Source: JBBIQS01 sp037442205 (GTDB lineage: Bacteria > Myxococcota > Myxococcia > Myxococcales > UBA5297). Taken from it: a stretch of 64,000 bases of DNA. Each line of letters opens with the position of its first letter. The stretch's first letter is position 1. Both the position numbers and the translations under genes were made by a program. Location of the stretch: the NCBI GenBank assembly GCA_037442205.1, contig JBBIQS010000027.1:21964-85963 (forward strand). Direction: 5' to 3'. The notes below the pieces were generated by a model, which saw only the letters and a program-made list of their open reading frames with translations, made no database searches and was not told where the DNA came from. Positions 7,631 to 18,298 of this stretch are shown piece after piece.

Positions 7631-8944
7631 GTGACGACATCGCTTGCCTTCAAGGCGTCCCACGACGCGCACACCCTCGAGCGCGAGGCCGCGAGCATCC
7701 TCGCCGACGCGCTCGCCCAAGCGGCGACCCTGCACTTGCCGGGCGAGCGCGACCTCTATCGACAGAAGCTCGAGCGCGCGATCGAGCTGGCGAACGCGGC
7801 TCTCGCCGGCGCCAACCACGCGGTCGGGGAACAAAGGACGCTCGCGAGGGCGCGTTCGACGTTGGTGAAGGCCCACGCCGCGCGCGCGCAGGATGCGCAA
7901 CACGGAGCCAACCAGCTCTCGATGGCTTCCCAGCGTGCCCCGACCCGCGATGACTGCGACGACGGATGGCAGCGCGTCGCAGAGGTGGTGGCAGTCGCCG
8001 AGGCGTCCGCGCTGGAGGCGGCGCGCATCGCGGCGGACCTCGGAAAACCTTCCGGGTGGAACGCCGCTCGGGCAGCGGAAGCCGCCGCGCGGGAGGCTCG
8101 CCGGATCGTCGACGAGCGCAATAGCGCCTATACCTTCCATGCCGACCCTCGCTGGTCATTCGGCGAAGGCTGGTATCTCGCGGCGGCGGCCCTGCTCGAT
8201 GACGTCGCGATTCAGATCGAGCCCGGCAAGCCGCAGACGTCCCAGGCAGAGCGGTTCCTGCGCGACGCGGGGCTCGGCCACCGGCTCGTGCCGTATCGCC
8301 CGCGCCCGCCTGCGAATAAGCCCCTTCCCGAGATCGTCGCGCGCGCCTTTCGCGCCGATCCTCTCTCTGCGCAGCGAATTCTCCGGGCCGCGTTTCTCGG
8401 CGAGGCGCCGATCCCGCAGCCGATCGTCGATTGGACCGAGCGGACGCTCGCCGGCGCTCCGACGGGAAGGAAAGTCCTGCTCTGGGTCCGCTACGGCGCG
8501 CACCATCCCATGCGAAACACCACTTACCCCGAGCTCGTCGAGCTCGCGCGGCGGGCGCTCGGCGCCGGGCTGGTGCCGATCCTCATCGGCGACGCCGTCC
8601 GGGACGGCGCAATCCCAGGCGGCGCCGTCGACATGACGCTGTTCTGGAAGCTGCCGCTCTTCCAGGGCGACGACATGCGGCGCGCCCAGCTTCAGCTCTT
8701 CGAGCTTCTGAGGAGCGCGCACGGCCTGGTCGGTCAGCTCGGCGTCACCACCGCGGGCATGGATGGCCCCGCGCTGATGGGGCTGCCGACGATGTACCTG
8801 ACGGACGCGCCGAACGTCCGGCTCGGCAGGTGGGTTGGCGCTGTCCCGGGCTACCAAGAGGTCGTGCGCGGAGACGCCTACCTCGAGCGCATCAGCGAGA
8901 CGTTGACGGGATGGGCCGGCGACAGTCCTGCGGCAAGCCCGTGA
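7631..8944 (+). CDS. Hypothetical protein, possibly with a GT-B-like C-terminal half
   Basis: A 437-residue protein starting at GTG. Residues 1-180 are almost entirely helical and Ala/Glu/Arg rich, with no signal peptide or membrane segment. From about residue 280 there is an alternating strand/helix pattern: KVLLWVRYGAHHPMRNTTYP, then LGAGLVPILIGDAVRDGA, and later LVGQLGVTTAGMDGPALMGLP. This resembles the nucleotide-sugar half of GT-B glycosyltransferases, where a Gly-rich loop precedes a D/E-GPALMG-like helix. I do not recognise a named family, so no reaction is proposed. It lies 71 bases after the RidA gene and may be cotranscribed. A 7-bp perfect inverted repeat follows the stop. Confidence 0.65.
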   Translation: MTTSLAFKASHDAHTLEREAASILADALAQAATLHLPGERDLYRQKLERAIELANAALAGANHAVGEQRTLARARSTLVKAHAARAQDAQHGANQLSMASQRAPTRDDCDDGWQRVAEVVAVAEASALEAARIAADLGKPSGWNAARAAEAAAREARRIVDERNSAYTFHADPRWSFGEGWYLAAAALLDDVAIQIEPGKPQTSQAERFLRDAGLGHRLVPYRPRPPANKPLPEIVARAFRADPLSAQRILRAAFLGEAPIPQPIVDWTERTLAGAPTGRKVLLWVRYGAHHPMRNTTYPELVELARRALGAGLVPILIGDAVRDGAIPGGAVDMTLFWKLPLFQGDDMRRAQLQLFELLRSAHGLVGQLGVTTAGMDGPALMGLPTMYLTDAPNVRLGRWVGAVPGYQEVVRGDAYLERISETLTGWAGDSPAASP

Positions 8945-8948
8945 CTTG

Positions 8949-8982
8949 CCGGCGCACGTGACGTCGGCTGCCGCGGCGCCGG
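8949..8982 (+). terminator. Possible hairpin just after the 437-residue gene
   Basis: CCGGCGC at 8949-8955 pairs with GCGCCGG at 8976-8982 around a 20-base loop, starting 5 bases after the stop. The loop is long and there is no T-tract, so support is weak. Confidence 0.3.
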
Positions 8983-9181
8983 ATGGCAGAACGCACGTTG
9001 GCTGGGGTCGCGGCCCCGGCAAATTCTTCGTCGGCTGGTGCCTTTCTTTCGGCGGGCAAGCGGCGCGCCGGACGTCGAGACGGGCCGCTGGCTGTCGTGC
9101 AGGTCCCGGTCTGCCGGGCGAGAGCTTGGAGGCGCTCGGCGCGGACTTGTCAGCCCCTTGGCGGGACCTCACGTTGTTTCA

Positions 9182-10194
9182 ATGAAGCGCGTTCTCGTCG
9201 ATCGATTCGGTGGACCCGAAGTCGTGAGGGTGATCGAGGACGACGTTCCCTGGCCCGGACCGGGCCAGGTGCGGGTCAAGGTTCTGGCCGCCGGCGTCTC
9301 GATCACCGATGCCCACGAGCGTGCCGGCAACTATCTCGGCGGGCCGAAGCCCCCGTTTACTCCCGGCTACGAGCTCGTCGGCGTCGTCGAGGAACTCGGC
9401 CCTGGGTGCTCGAGGCTGCGAAAGGGCGTTCGCGTCGGTGCGCTGACCGAGTTCGGCGCCGACGCCGAGCACGTCTGCGTGCCGGAGAAGTACGCAGTCG
9501 AGGTACCCGAGGACCTCGACCCGGCCGTGGTTCTCAACCTGGTCTTCACCTACATGACCGCCTATCAGCTGCTTCACCGCACGGCGAAGGTGAAGCCCAG
9601 GGAGTTTCTGTTGGTGCACGGCGCGGCAGGCAGAGTGGGCACCGCGGTCCTCGAGCTCGGAGCGCTGGCCGGACTCCGCCTCTTCGGAACAGCTGCCGCT
9701 CGCCACCGCGCCGCGGTCGAGCGGCTCGGAGCGGTCGCGATCGACTACCAGCACGAGGACTTCCTGGCTCGGGTGCGCGAACTGACCGGCGGCGAGGGCG
9801 TGGACGTCGTGCTCGACGCGATCGGGGGCGCGGTCTCGCTCCGCTCGTTCCGCGCGTTGCGCCGCGGCGGAAGGCTGGTCGTCTACGGCCGCCACGCCAC
9901 GCTCGTCCAGGGCCGCAAGATCTGGCGCGCGGTCGTCGAGTGGTACGCGGCGACCGCGCTCGTCGAGCTGTGGAGCCTGCTCTCGCCCCACCGGCGGGTG
10001 CTCCCCTACCGAATCCAGAAGCTGCGCATCCACCACCAGGACTGGTTCCAGGAGGACTTCGGCGCGCTGCTCGAGCTGCTTCGCCGCGGCCAGATCCACC
10101 CGGTGGTGGCCGAGCGCCTGCCGCTGTCCGACGCCCGCCACGCCCACGAGATGCTCGAGCGCACCGCGGAGCTGGGAAAACTCGTGCTCGTGCC

Positions 10195-10198
<4 letters not shown>
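9182..10198 (+). CDS. Medium-chain dehydrogenase/reductase, NADPH:quinone-oxidoreductase type
   Basis: A 338-residue protein. The GroES-like N-terminal domain includes GPGQVRVKVLAAGVSITDAH and PPFTPGYELVGVVEELG. The nucleotide-binding domain has FLLVHGAAGRVGTAVLELGAL near residue 140-160 and later VDVVLDAIGGAVSLRSFRAL. No structural or catalytic zinc Cys set is visible, so it belongs to the zinc-free quinone-oxidoreductase-like branch of MDR enzymes. These use NAD(P)H to reduce quinones or activated alkenes; the substrate is unknown. ATG 9182 is used although its ribosome site is weak. The stop overlaps the next gene's start in ATGA, so the two proteins are probably made together. Confidence 0.85.
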
Positions 10199-12087
<1,889 letters not shown>

Positions 12088-12181
12088 GCGCCAAAGAGAG
12101 CAGAATTTGTGGTCTAGATAATCGGCTGCCGTGCGGCCTCGCGCAGGGGCAAAGCCGCTCGAGATGCTGAGGAGGCGCGCC

Positions 12182-13210
12182 ATGGAACCGAGAGTCCCCG
12201 AGAAGAACAAGCAGGCCGGCATCAGCTACGCGGTCAGCGACGACGGCCTGGAGCTGCCGGTCATCGACATCACTCACCCGGCGTTCGCCTGCGAGATGAG
12301 CGAGGCCGAGATCTCGGCGGTGATCGACAAGACCATGCAGGGCCTGCGCGATTCCTCGAAGTTGCCGCCCGAGGCGCTGAAGGAGCTGCCCAAGCGCTCG
12401 ATCCTGTGGCGCGGGGTGTTCGAGTCGATGGGCACCTTCATGTCCGGGATGATGACCTACCTGACGCGCCTCGGGCCGCAGAACCTCGGCGACGGCTGGG
12501 CCAACGAGCTCGACCGGGCCTACGCCGCGACCATCATGCCGCTCAGCTTCCGCTTCCGGCTGCGCGACGTGGCGCACCAGCTCGCCTGGGCCCTGTCGCC
12601 CGCCCTCGCGGCCTCCCCTGGAAAGCCGGTCGAGCTGCTGAACATCGCCGGCGGGCCGGCGATGGACAGCCTCAACGCGCTGATCCTCCTCGAGCATCAG
12701 AAGCGCGGCATCCTCGCCGGCCGGCATATCCGGATTCGTGTGCTGGACACGGATCAGGCGGGGCCTCACTTCGGCGCCCGCGCGCTCGAGGCGCTGCGCG
12801 CGCCCGGCGCCGCCCTCGCCGGTCTCGACGTCGCCTTCGAACACGTCCGCTACGACTGGTCGAAGCCCGAGGCGCTGCGGCCGATCGTCTCCGAGCTCGC
12901 CGGAGGCGCCATCGGCGCCTGCTCCACCGAGGGCGGGCTGTTCGACTACGGCAGCGACCAGGACATCGTCGCCAATCTCCAGGTGCTGCGCGAGGGAACA
13001 CCGCGGGACTTCGCCATGGTCGGCTCGGTGGTCCGCGACCTGGGAACCCTGGACGCGCGGCTGCACGTCACCGCCACGGGCAAGGCTCGCCCCATGGTCC
13101 GCTGGCTCGGACTGGCCGCTTTCGAAGCCCTCGCCAAGAAGGCCGGCTGGAAAATCGCCCGGGTCATCGACAGCACCGCGCACCACGTGGTGGCTCTCCA
13201 CAAATCCTGA
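12182..13210 (+). CDS. SAM-dependent methyltransferase-like protein
   Basis: A 342-residue protein. The N-terminal 110 residues are helical and family-specific. The likely SAM-binding segment is VELLNIAGGPAMDSLNALI, where the usual Gly-rich motif I is replaced by NIAGGPA. It is followed by a strand ending in an acidic residue (IRVLDTD) and a later GACSTEGGLFDYGSDQDIV. This layout resembles O-methyltransferase-like folds, but the motif I is not canonical. GGAGG lies 7 bases before ATG 12182, and an upstream in-frame start at 12131 is rejected. The gene converges with the unknown minus-strand gene ending at 13247. Confidence 0.65.
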   Translation: MEPRVPEKNKQAGISYAVSDDGLELPVIDITHPAFACEMSEAEISAVIDKTMQGLRDSSKLPPEALKELPKRSILWRGVFESMGTFMSGMMTYLTRLGPQNLGDGWANELDRAYAATIMPLSFRFRLRDVAHQLAWALSPALAASPGKPVELLNIAGGPAMDSLNALILLEHQKRGILAGRHIRIRVLDTDQAGPHFGARALEALRAPGAALAGLDVAFEHVRYDWSKPEALRPIVSELAGGAIGACSTEGGLFDYGSDQDIVANLQVLREGTPRDFAMVGSVVRDLGTLDARLHVTATGKARPMVRWLGLAAFEALAKKAGWKIARVIDSTAHHVVALHKS

Positions 13211-13246
13211 GGATCGTCAGTCGATTTGCCTCCGCCGGGATGACGC

Positions 13247-14482
13247 TCAGGGTCGCGGAGCCGGGCTGTGCGGCGTGAATTCCAGCGCGGCCGTTCCGGC
13301 CGAGAGCGCCGCCAACTCAGGATGCGCTTGGACCAGCAGTGCCTGGATGGCGGCCAGGAGAAAGCGCAGCACGTTGCGCGTGATGTTCAGCCTCGCATCG
13401 AGGCGACGCAGCTCCGCCTCGACCACCTGGTAGATGGCGATCGCGTCTCCCGGATGCGCCTCTTCCATGAGGCGCAGGATGCGTTCGGCGGCAGGGACAT
13501 CCATCTCAACTCGTCGATCGGAGCGATTCAGGAAGCCGACGGACTGCTGGAGATATCGCTGAAGGTTGCTGGACTGGCGGGTCCAGGGAATGAGCGGCCC
13601 AAGCCGCCCGCTCGCCAGCGCCCTGAGGACCGATTCGAGGCATTCGATCTCCGCCTGGCGCCGAACCAGGTGGAGCCGCTGGGCGCGCGCCTCTCTGTCC
13701 GCCTTGTACCCTCCCTCTCGCTGCATGAGCCAGACGGGCAACCAAGTGCCCCGATGAGCGAGGTGAAGGTGGGTGATCCGCGGGCCGTTCCCGGCGACGT
13801 TCAGCTCTTGCAGGCTCTTTGGCAGGGGAACCTCTTCCTGGCTGGAGTACTCGACGAACAGAAAGGGCTGACAGACGTCGATCCACCGGTCGTCGAGAGT
13901 CAGATCGGGCGTGCTCCGGCTCGTCGCCCACAGATAGCTTCTGGCGACGGCTTGCCCTACTCCGGCCAGAGGCAGCAGCGACGGCGAAGGAGCGCGCTCG
14001 CCCTTGCTCTGCTCGGCAGCGCCTTCCCAATGCTCGCGGGCATGGACTGCGACCTTCATGCCGAGGAAGGACTCGAGCAACTGGAGGGTGGCGGCCGCCG
14101 AATCGAGAAGCGCGCCCACATGAAAGACCAGTCCGACGTCGAGCCTCGCCGAGAGCAGGCCATCGAAGAAGAACCGGCGAAAGGCGTGCCCGGCCCGCGC
14201 CGAGCTGGCTCCCGAGGGCCGAACCAGCTCCAGGACCGGAGCTGACGAGAACCTGAGCATTCGGTGCGCGTCGCAGTACACGCGCTCCTTCTCGAGCCCC
14301 GTGCCGCCCAACGGCCGTTTACGCATCGCCCCGAAGTTCCTGACGAACTCCGGATGTGCTCCTCGACCCCCTCTCCCCGACGTCGTCAGCGGCATCCTCC
14401 AGTTCGGATGCTTGAGCTGCTTCCTCGCGCGGTACGCCAGTTGCCGGCGATCGACCATCGGGAAATGGATCGAGATCAGCAA
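13247..14482 (-). CDS. Hypothetical protein, family not recognised
   Basis: I chose TTG 14482 as start because GGAGAGGAG lies about 6 bases before it and the encoded protein opens with a beta-strand (LLISIHFPMVDRRQ). ATG 14524 and TTG 14545 are in frame and cannot be excluded. This gives 411 residues with no signal peptide. The first 200 residues alternate strands and helices and include VLELVRPSGASSARAGHAF and DVGLVFHVGALLDSA. Then come DLTLDDRWIDVCQPFLFVEY and ITHLHLAHRGTWLPVW. The C-terminal 150 residues are helical. I recognise no catalytic motif. Codon use seems less GC-biased than in its neighbours, which would fit acquisition. It stands alone on its strand between plus-strand sugar genes. 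Confidence 0.6.
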   Translation of the reverse strand: MLISIHFPMVDRRQLAYRARKQLKHPNWRMPLTTSGRGGRGAHPEFVRNFGAMRKRPLGGTGLEKERVYCDAHRMLRFSSAPVLELVRPSGASSARAGHAFRRFFFDGLLSARLDVGLVFHVGALLDSAAATLQLLESFLGMKVAVHAREHWEGAAEQSKGERAPSPSLLPLAGVGQAVARSYLWATSRSTPDLTLDDRWIDVCQPFLFVEYSSQEEVPLPKSLQELNVAGNGPRITHLHLAHRGTWLPVWLMQREGGYKADREARAQRLHLVRRQAEIECLESVLRALASGRLGPLIPWTRQSSNLQRYLQQSVGFLNRSDRRVEMDVPAAERILRLMEEAHPGDAIAIYQVVEAELRRLDARLNITRNVLRFLLAAIQALLVQAHPELAALSAGTAALEFTPHSPAPRP

Positions 14483-14939
14483 CTTCGTCTCCTCTCCCGG
14501 CCAGCCGGCAGCCGCTGAGAGCATCCGGCCAGCCAGCGAAGACAACGGGGGTGCGGCGGACCTGGCAGCTCACCGCACCCCTCTCCCCGTCCTTGTGGGC
14601 AGGGCAGGTTGGAGATCGTCGTTCGGTCCTTTGCCTCACGCGCGATGTCCAACCGCACGCGAGAAAACTATGGCGGCCATCAAGTGCGACAAGAGCAGGA
14701 TCTCTCTGCGCTCGAGGAGAGAGCAGTCCACGGGAGGATTGCCAGTCGGTCCGGGGAGTCCTTGCTCTCCGTGCAGGCTTCACTTCCAGCCTGCAGTGCA
14801 GCCGGCCGGCACGTGGAGGGCACGTCGTCCAGGCGCGTCCAAGGGCCATTGTCCAGATTGCGCGTGAGGTCTTCGCAGGAATCGTGTGCGCCGGATTCCG
14901 CGTGCGCAGGTTCGAGCCAGGGGACCGCGGAGGCGCCTC
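14483..14939. other. Divergent intergenic region with one 8-bp inverted repeat
   Basis: These 457 bases separate the unknown minus-strand gene from otsB. They contain a perfect inverted repeat, TGCAGGCT (14772-14779) and AGCCTGCA (14788-14795), around an 8-base spacer. This could be a stem-loop in the otsB leader or an operator for a dimeric regulator. Open plus-strand frames cross the region, but none has a ribosome site and a plausible protein. Confidence 0.35.
14772..14795 (+). promoter_or_regulatory. Inverted repeat upstream of otsB (possible operator or leader hairpin)
   Basis: TGCAGGCT and AGCCTGCA form a perfect 8-bp dyad with an 8-base centre, 145 bases before the otsB start. It is the only strong dyad in this long intergenic region. 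Its function is an inference. Confidence 0.3.
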
Positions 14940-15755
14940 GTGGATTACCTGGAGGAGGGGCAGAGCGCTCGGCCGAACGCGCTTCAGGAGTGGCCGGCCA
15001 TCGCCAGCTCGCTCCAGGGGCGGCGCCTCGCTGTCTTCCTCGACTACGACGGCACGCTGACGCCCATCGTGGCCCGGCCCGAGCTGGCGGTGCTCGACGA
15101 GGAGATGCGCGCGACGCTGCGCCGGCTCGCCGGCGCCTGGCCAACGCAGATCATCTCCGGCCGCGGCCTGGAGGACGTGCGGCGGCTGGTGGGAATCGAC
15201 TCGCTCTGGTTCGCCGGCAGCCACGGCTTCGACCTCGCCCCGCCGCGCGGCGTCCCCGGCGGCAGGCAGGTGGCGCCCGAGGTGCAACCTCAGGTGCGCG
15301 CCGCCGTCGAGGAGCTGCGCCAGGCGATCTCGGCGATCCCGGGCGCGCTGGTCGAAGACAAGCGCTTCTCCGCCGCCGCGCACTACCGGCTCGTGGACGA
15401 GGAGAGCGTGCCGATCGTCGAGCGCGTGGTGGACGAGGTGGTGGCGCGCCACCCGGCTCTTCGGAAGAGCTACGGCAAGAAGGTGTTCCAGCTCGAGCCG
15501 GCGCTCGACTGGGACAAGGGAAAGGCGCTGCTCTGGCTGCTCGAGGCGACCGGGCAGCGGCGCGCCCTTCCGATCTTCCTCGGGGACGACCTGATCGACG
15601 AGAGCGCGTTCGCCGCCGTGCACGACCGAGGGCTGGGCATCCTGGTGGCGGAGCTCACGCGGCCGACGGCGGCCCGCTACTCCCTGCAGAACACCACAGA
15701 GGTCCGGCTGTTTCTCGAGCGCCTGGCCGCGCTCGCCAGAGAGGCGCCGCCATGA
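14940..15755 (+). CDS. otsB: Trehalose-6-phosphate phosphatase (HAD superfamily)
   Basis: A 271-residue protein of normal OtsB length. HAD motif I is FLDYDGTLTPI with the nucleophile D35 and acid D37. Further signatures are IISGRGLEDVRRLVG, LWFAGSHGFDLAPP, AHYRLVDEESV, KVFQLEPALDWDKGKAL and the acidic motif IV FLGDDLIDE. The enzyme removes phosphate from trehalose-6-phosphate. GTG 14940 follows GCGGAGG by six bases; an upstream in-frame GTG at 14886 has no such site. The gene overlaps the GH65 gene in ATGA, so trehalose or a related disaccharide is probably shared between the two. No otsA (synthase) is present in the window. Confidence 0.9.
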   Translation: MDYLEEGQSARPNALQEWPAIASSLQGRRLAVFLDYDGTLTPIVARPELAVLDEEMRATLRRLAGAWPTQIISGRGLEDVRRLVGIDSLWFAGSHGFDLAPPRGVPGGRQVAPEVQPQVRAAVEELRQAISAIPGALVEDKRFSAAAHYRLVDEESVPIVERVVDEVVARHPALRKSYGKKVFQLEPALDWDKGKALLWLLEATGQRRALPIFLGDDLIDESAFAAVHDRGLGILVAELTRPTAARYSLQNTTEVRLFLERLAALAREAPP

Positions 15756-18253
15756 ACGAAGGATGGGTGCTCGCCTACGATGGGCTCGAGCGTCGAGAGG
15801 AGCGCCACCGCGAGGCGCTGTGCACGCTCGGCAACGGCTTCTTCGCCACCCGCGGAGCCGCCGAGGAACAGCACGCCGACGGGAACAGCTACCCGGGGAC
15901 CTACGTCGTCGGCGGCTACGACCAGCTCAAGAGCGAGGTGGCCGGCCGCACCGTGGTCAACGAAGACCTGGTCAACTTCCCCAACTGGCTCTGGCTCACG
16001 TTCCGCCTTCAAGACGGCGATTGGCTGGACCTGTGGAAGACCACGCCGGTCGACTACCGACAGGAGCTGCTCCTGCGCGAAGGGCTGCTGCTGCGCCGGT
16101 TCCGGGTCATTGATGGGCGCGGGCGCATCACCGCCATCGAGAGCCGGCGCCTGGTTCACATGGAGAAGCCAAACCTGGCGGCGCTCGAGTGGCGGCTGAC
16201 GCCCGAGAACTGGTCCGGGCCCCTGAGCATCCGCTCCGGGCTCGACGGCTCGGTGCGCAACGGCGGCGTTCCGCGCTACCGGCAGCTCTCCAGCAAGCAT
16301 CTGGAGATCTGCCATCGAGCGCCGGTGGCCCCCGAGGGGATCTACCTCAAGGTTCGCACCTCGCAGTCGCGGATCGAGGTGGCCATGGCCGCGCGCACCC
16401 GAATTTTCGCCGGCGAGCTCCCGCCGACGTCCGAGCGGCGAATGCTCATCGAGGAGCCGGAACAGATCGCCGAGGAGCTCCAGCTCGAGGCGCGCCAGGG
16501 TGAGACGCTGCGGGTGGAGAAGGTGGTGGCGCTGTTCACCTCGCGGGATCGCGGCATCAGCGAGGCCGGGCTGGCGGCGAGGCTGGCGATCGAAGCGGCC
16601 CCGGGTTTCGAGGCGCTGCGCACCAGCCAGCGCGAGGCGTGGGAGCGGCTGTGGCGGCGCTGCGACGTCGAGGTCGAGGCCGAGCCGGCCGCCGAGGCCG
16701 GAGTTCACGACCAGCTCGTCCTGCGGCTGCACATCTTTCACCTGCTGCAGACCGCCTCGCGCAACACCGCCGGCCGCGACGCCGGCATCCCCTCCCGCGG
16801 GCTCCACGGCGAGGCCTACCGCGGGCACGTTTTCTGGGACGAGCTGTTCATGCTTCCCTTCTACATCCAGCACGTCCCGGCCTTGGCGCGCACGGTCATC
16901 CTCTACCGCTACCACCGCCTCGACGCCGCGCGGGAGCTGGCCCGGCAGGCGGGGTGCGCCGGAGCCTGCTTCCCCTGGCAGAGCGGCAGCGACGGCCGGG
17001 AGGTCACGCAGGAGGTTCATCTCAACCCGATGAGCGGGCGCTGGGATCCCGACTACAGCCACCTGCAGCGCCACGTGAACTCGGCCATCGTCTACAACAT
17101 CTGGCGCTACTTTCAGGCCACCGGCGACCGCGCCTTCCTCGAGGCCTACGGCGCGGAGATGCTGCTGGAGATCGCCCGGTTCTGGTCGAGCCTGGCGAGG
17201 TGGAATCCGGCCACCCAGCGCTACGACATCGTGGGCGTGATGGGACCGGACGAGTACCACGAGAAATATCCCGACGCGCAGGCCGGCGGGCTCAAGAACA
17301 ACGCCTACACCAACGTCACCGCGGTCTGGTGCCTGCTGCGCGCCCGCGACACGCTGGAGTCGGTTTCCCACGAGCGCCGCGCCGAGTTGCTGCAGATGCT
17401 CGGCATCGACGATGCCGAGCTCGCCCGCTGGGACGACATCAGCCGGCGGATGACCGTCGCCTTCCACGACGGCGTGATCAGCCAGTTCGAGGGCTACGAG
17501 AACCTCGCGGAGCTCGATTGGGCGGAGTACCGCCGCCGCTACGGCCGGATCGAGCGCCTGGACCGTATCTTGCGCGCCGAGGGCACCTCCGCCGACCGCT
17601 TCAAGGTCTCCAAGCAGGGAGACGTGGTGATGCTGCTCTACCTGTTCAGCCCCGCCGAGCTGACCGGACTGTTGCGCCGGCTCGGGTACGAGTTCGGCGA
17701 CGAGGCGATCCGGCAGAGCGTCGACTACTACCAATCGCGGACCTCCCACGGCTCCACCTTGAGCAAGGTGGTCTTCCTGTCCGCGGTGCACCGCGAGGAC
17801 TGCGAGACCGGCTCCCGGCTCTTCCTCTCGGCGCTCCACAGCGATCTGCAGGACGTGGAGGGCGGAACCACCTCCGAGGGCGTGCACCTGGGCGCCATGG
17901 CCGGCGCGGTGGACATCGTCACCCGCCACTACGCCGGGCTCGAGCTGCACCGCGACGGGCTGCACCTCTGGCCCGAACTCCCCCAGCGCATGCGGCGGCT
18001 GCGCTTCCGAGTCGAGCAGCACGGACGCTGGTTCGACATCGAGCTGACGCAGCAGCGGCTTTGTGTCTCGCTCGACGACGCGGAGCCGGCGGGAGCGCCG
18101 GTTCACATCCGTGGCCGCCAGTACCTCCTGGCATCGGGAGGCACGCTCGAGCTGGAGATGGATTTGCGGGCCCCTCCGCCGTCGATGGAACCCGCTGGCG
18201 AGCGGCAGCTCACCGCCGACAGCGGGCTGGCTGGCGGGGAACTGGTGCATTGA
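15752..18253 (+). CDS. Glycoside hydrolase family 65 (disaccharide phosphorylase or hydrolase)
   Basis: An 833-residue protein. The N-terminal beta-sandwich begins VLAYDGLERREERHREALCTLGNGFFATRG. The catalytic (alpha/alpha)6 barrel includes GLHGEAYRGHVFWDELFMLP and VGVMGPDEYHEKYPDA, where E501 is the expected general acid. Then come GGLKNNAYTNVTAVW and FKVSKQGDVVMLLYLF. The tail contains the jelly-roll cap (LHRDGLHLWPELPQRMRRLRFRV). GH65 members phosphorolyse or hydrolyse trehalose, maltose or kojibiose. Substrate and mode cannot be fixed by eye. No signal peptide is present, so it acts in the cytoplasm. It is translationally coupled to otsB. As I recall, Mycobacterium tuberculosis OtsB1 carries phosphatase and GH65 regions in a single polypeptide, which supports a linked function. 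Confidence 0.9.
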   Translation: MNEGWVLAYDGLERREERHREALCTLGNGFFATRGAAEEQHADGNSYPGTYVVGGYDQLKSEVAGRTVVNEDLVNFPNWLWLTFRLQDGDWLDLWKTTPVDYRQELLLREGLLLRRFRVIDGRGRITAIESRRLVHMEKPNLAALEWRLTPENWSGPLSIRSGLDGSVRNGGVPRYRQLSSKHLEICHRAPVAPEGIYLKVRTSQSRIEVAMAARTRIFAGELPPTSERRMLIEEPEQIAEELQLEARQGETLRVEKVVALFTSRDRGISEAGLAARLAIEAAPGFEALRTSQREAWERLWRRCDVEVEAEPAAEAGVHDQLVLRLHIFHLLQTASRNTAGRDAGIPSRGLHGEAYRGHVFWDELFMLPFYIQHVPALARTVILYRYHRLDAARELARQAGCAGACFPWQSGSDGREVTQEVHLNPMSGRWDPDYSHLQRHVNSAIVYNIWRYFQATGDRAFLEAYGAEMLLEIARFWSSLARWNPATQRYDIVGVMGPDEYHEKYPDAQAGGLKNNAYTNVTAVWCLLRARDTLESVSHERRAELLQMLGIDDAELARWDDISRRMTVAFHDGVISQFEGYENLAELDWAEYRRRYGRIERLDRILRAEGTSADRFKVSKQGDVVMLLYLFSPAELTGLLRRLGYEFGDEAIRQSVDYYQSRTSHGSTLSKVVFLSAVHREDCETGSRLFLSALHSDLQDVEGGTTSEGVHLGAMAGAVDIVTRHYAGLELHRDGLHLWPELPQRMRRLRFRVEQHGRWFDIELTQQRLCVSLDDAEPAGAPVHIRGRQYLLASGGTLELEMDLRAPPPSMEPAGERQLTADSGLAGGELVH

Positions 18254-18298
18254 CCGCCGTCGCGGGGCGGTGAGCACGGGTAATCACGGAGGGGAGCG

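Noticed and set aside
8983..10194. Open frame in register with GH15 extending its N-terminus by 400 residues
   Set aside because: The segment lies over the MDR gene, which has clear domain motifs, and is Arg/Gly low-complexity; GH15 homology begins after ATG 10195.
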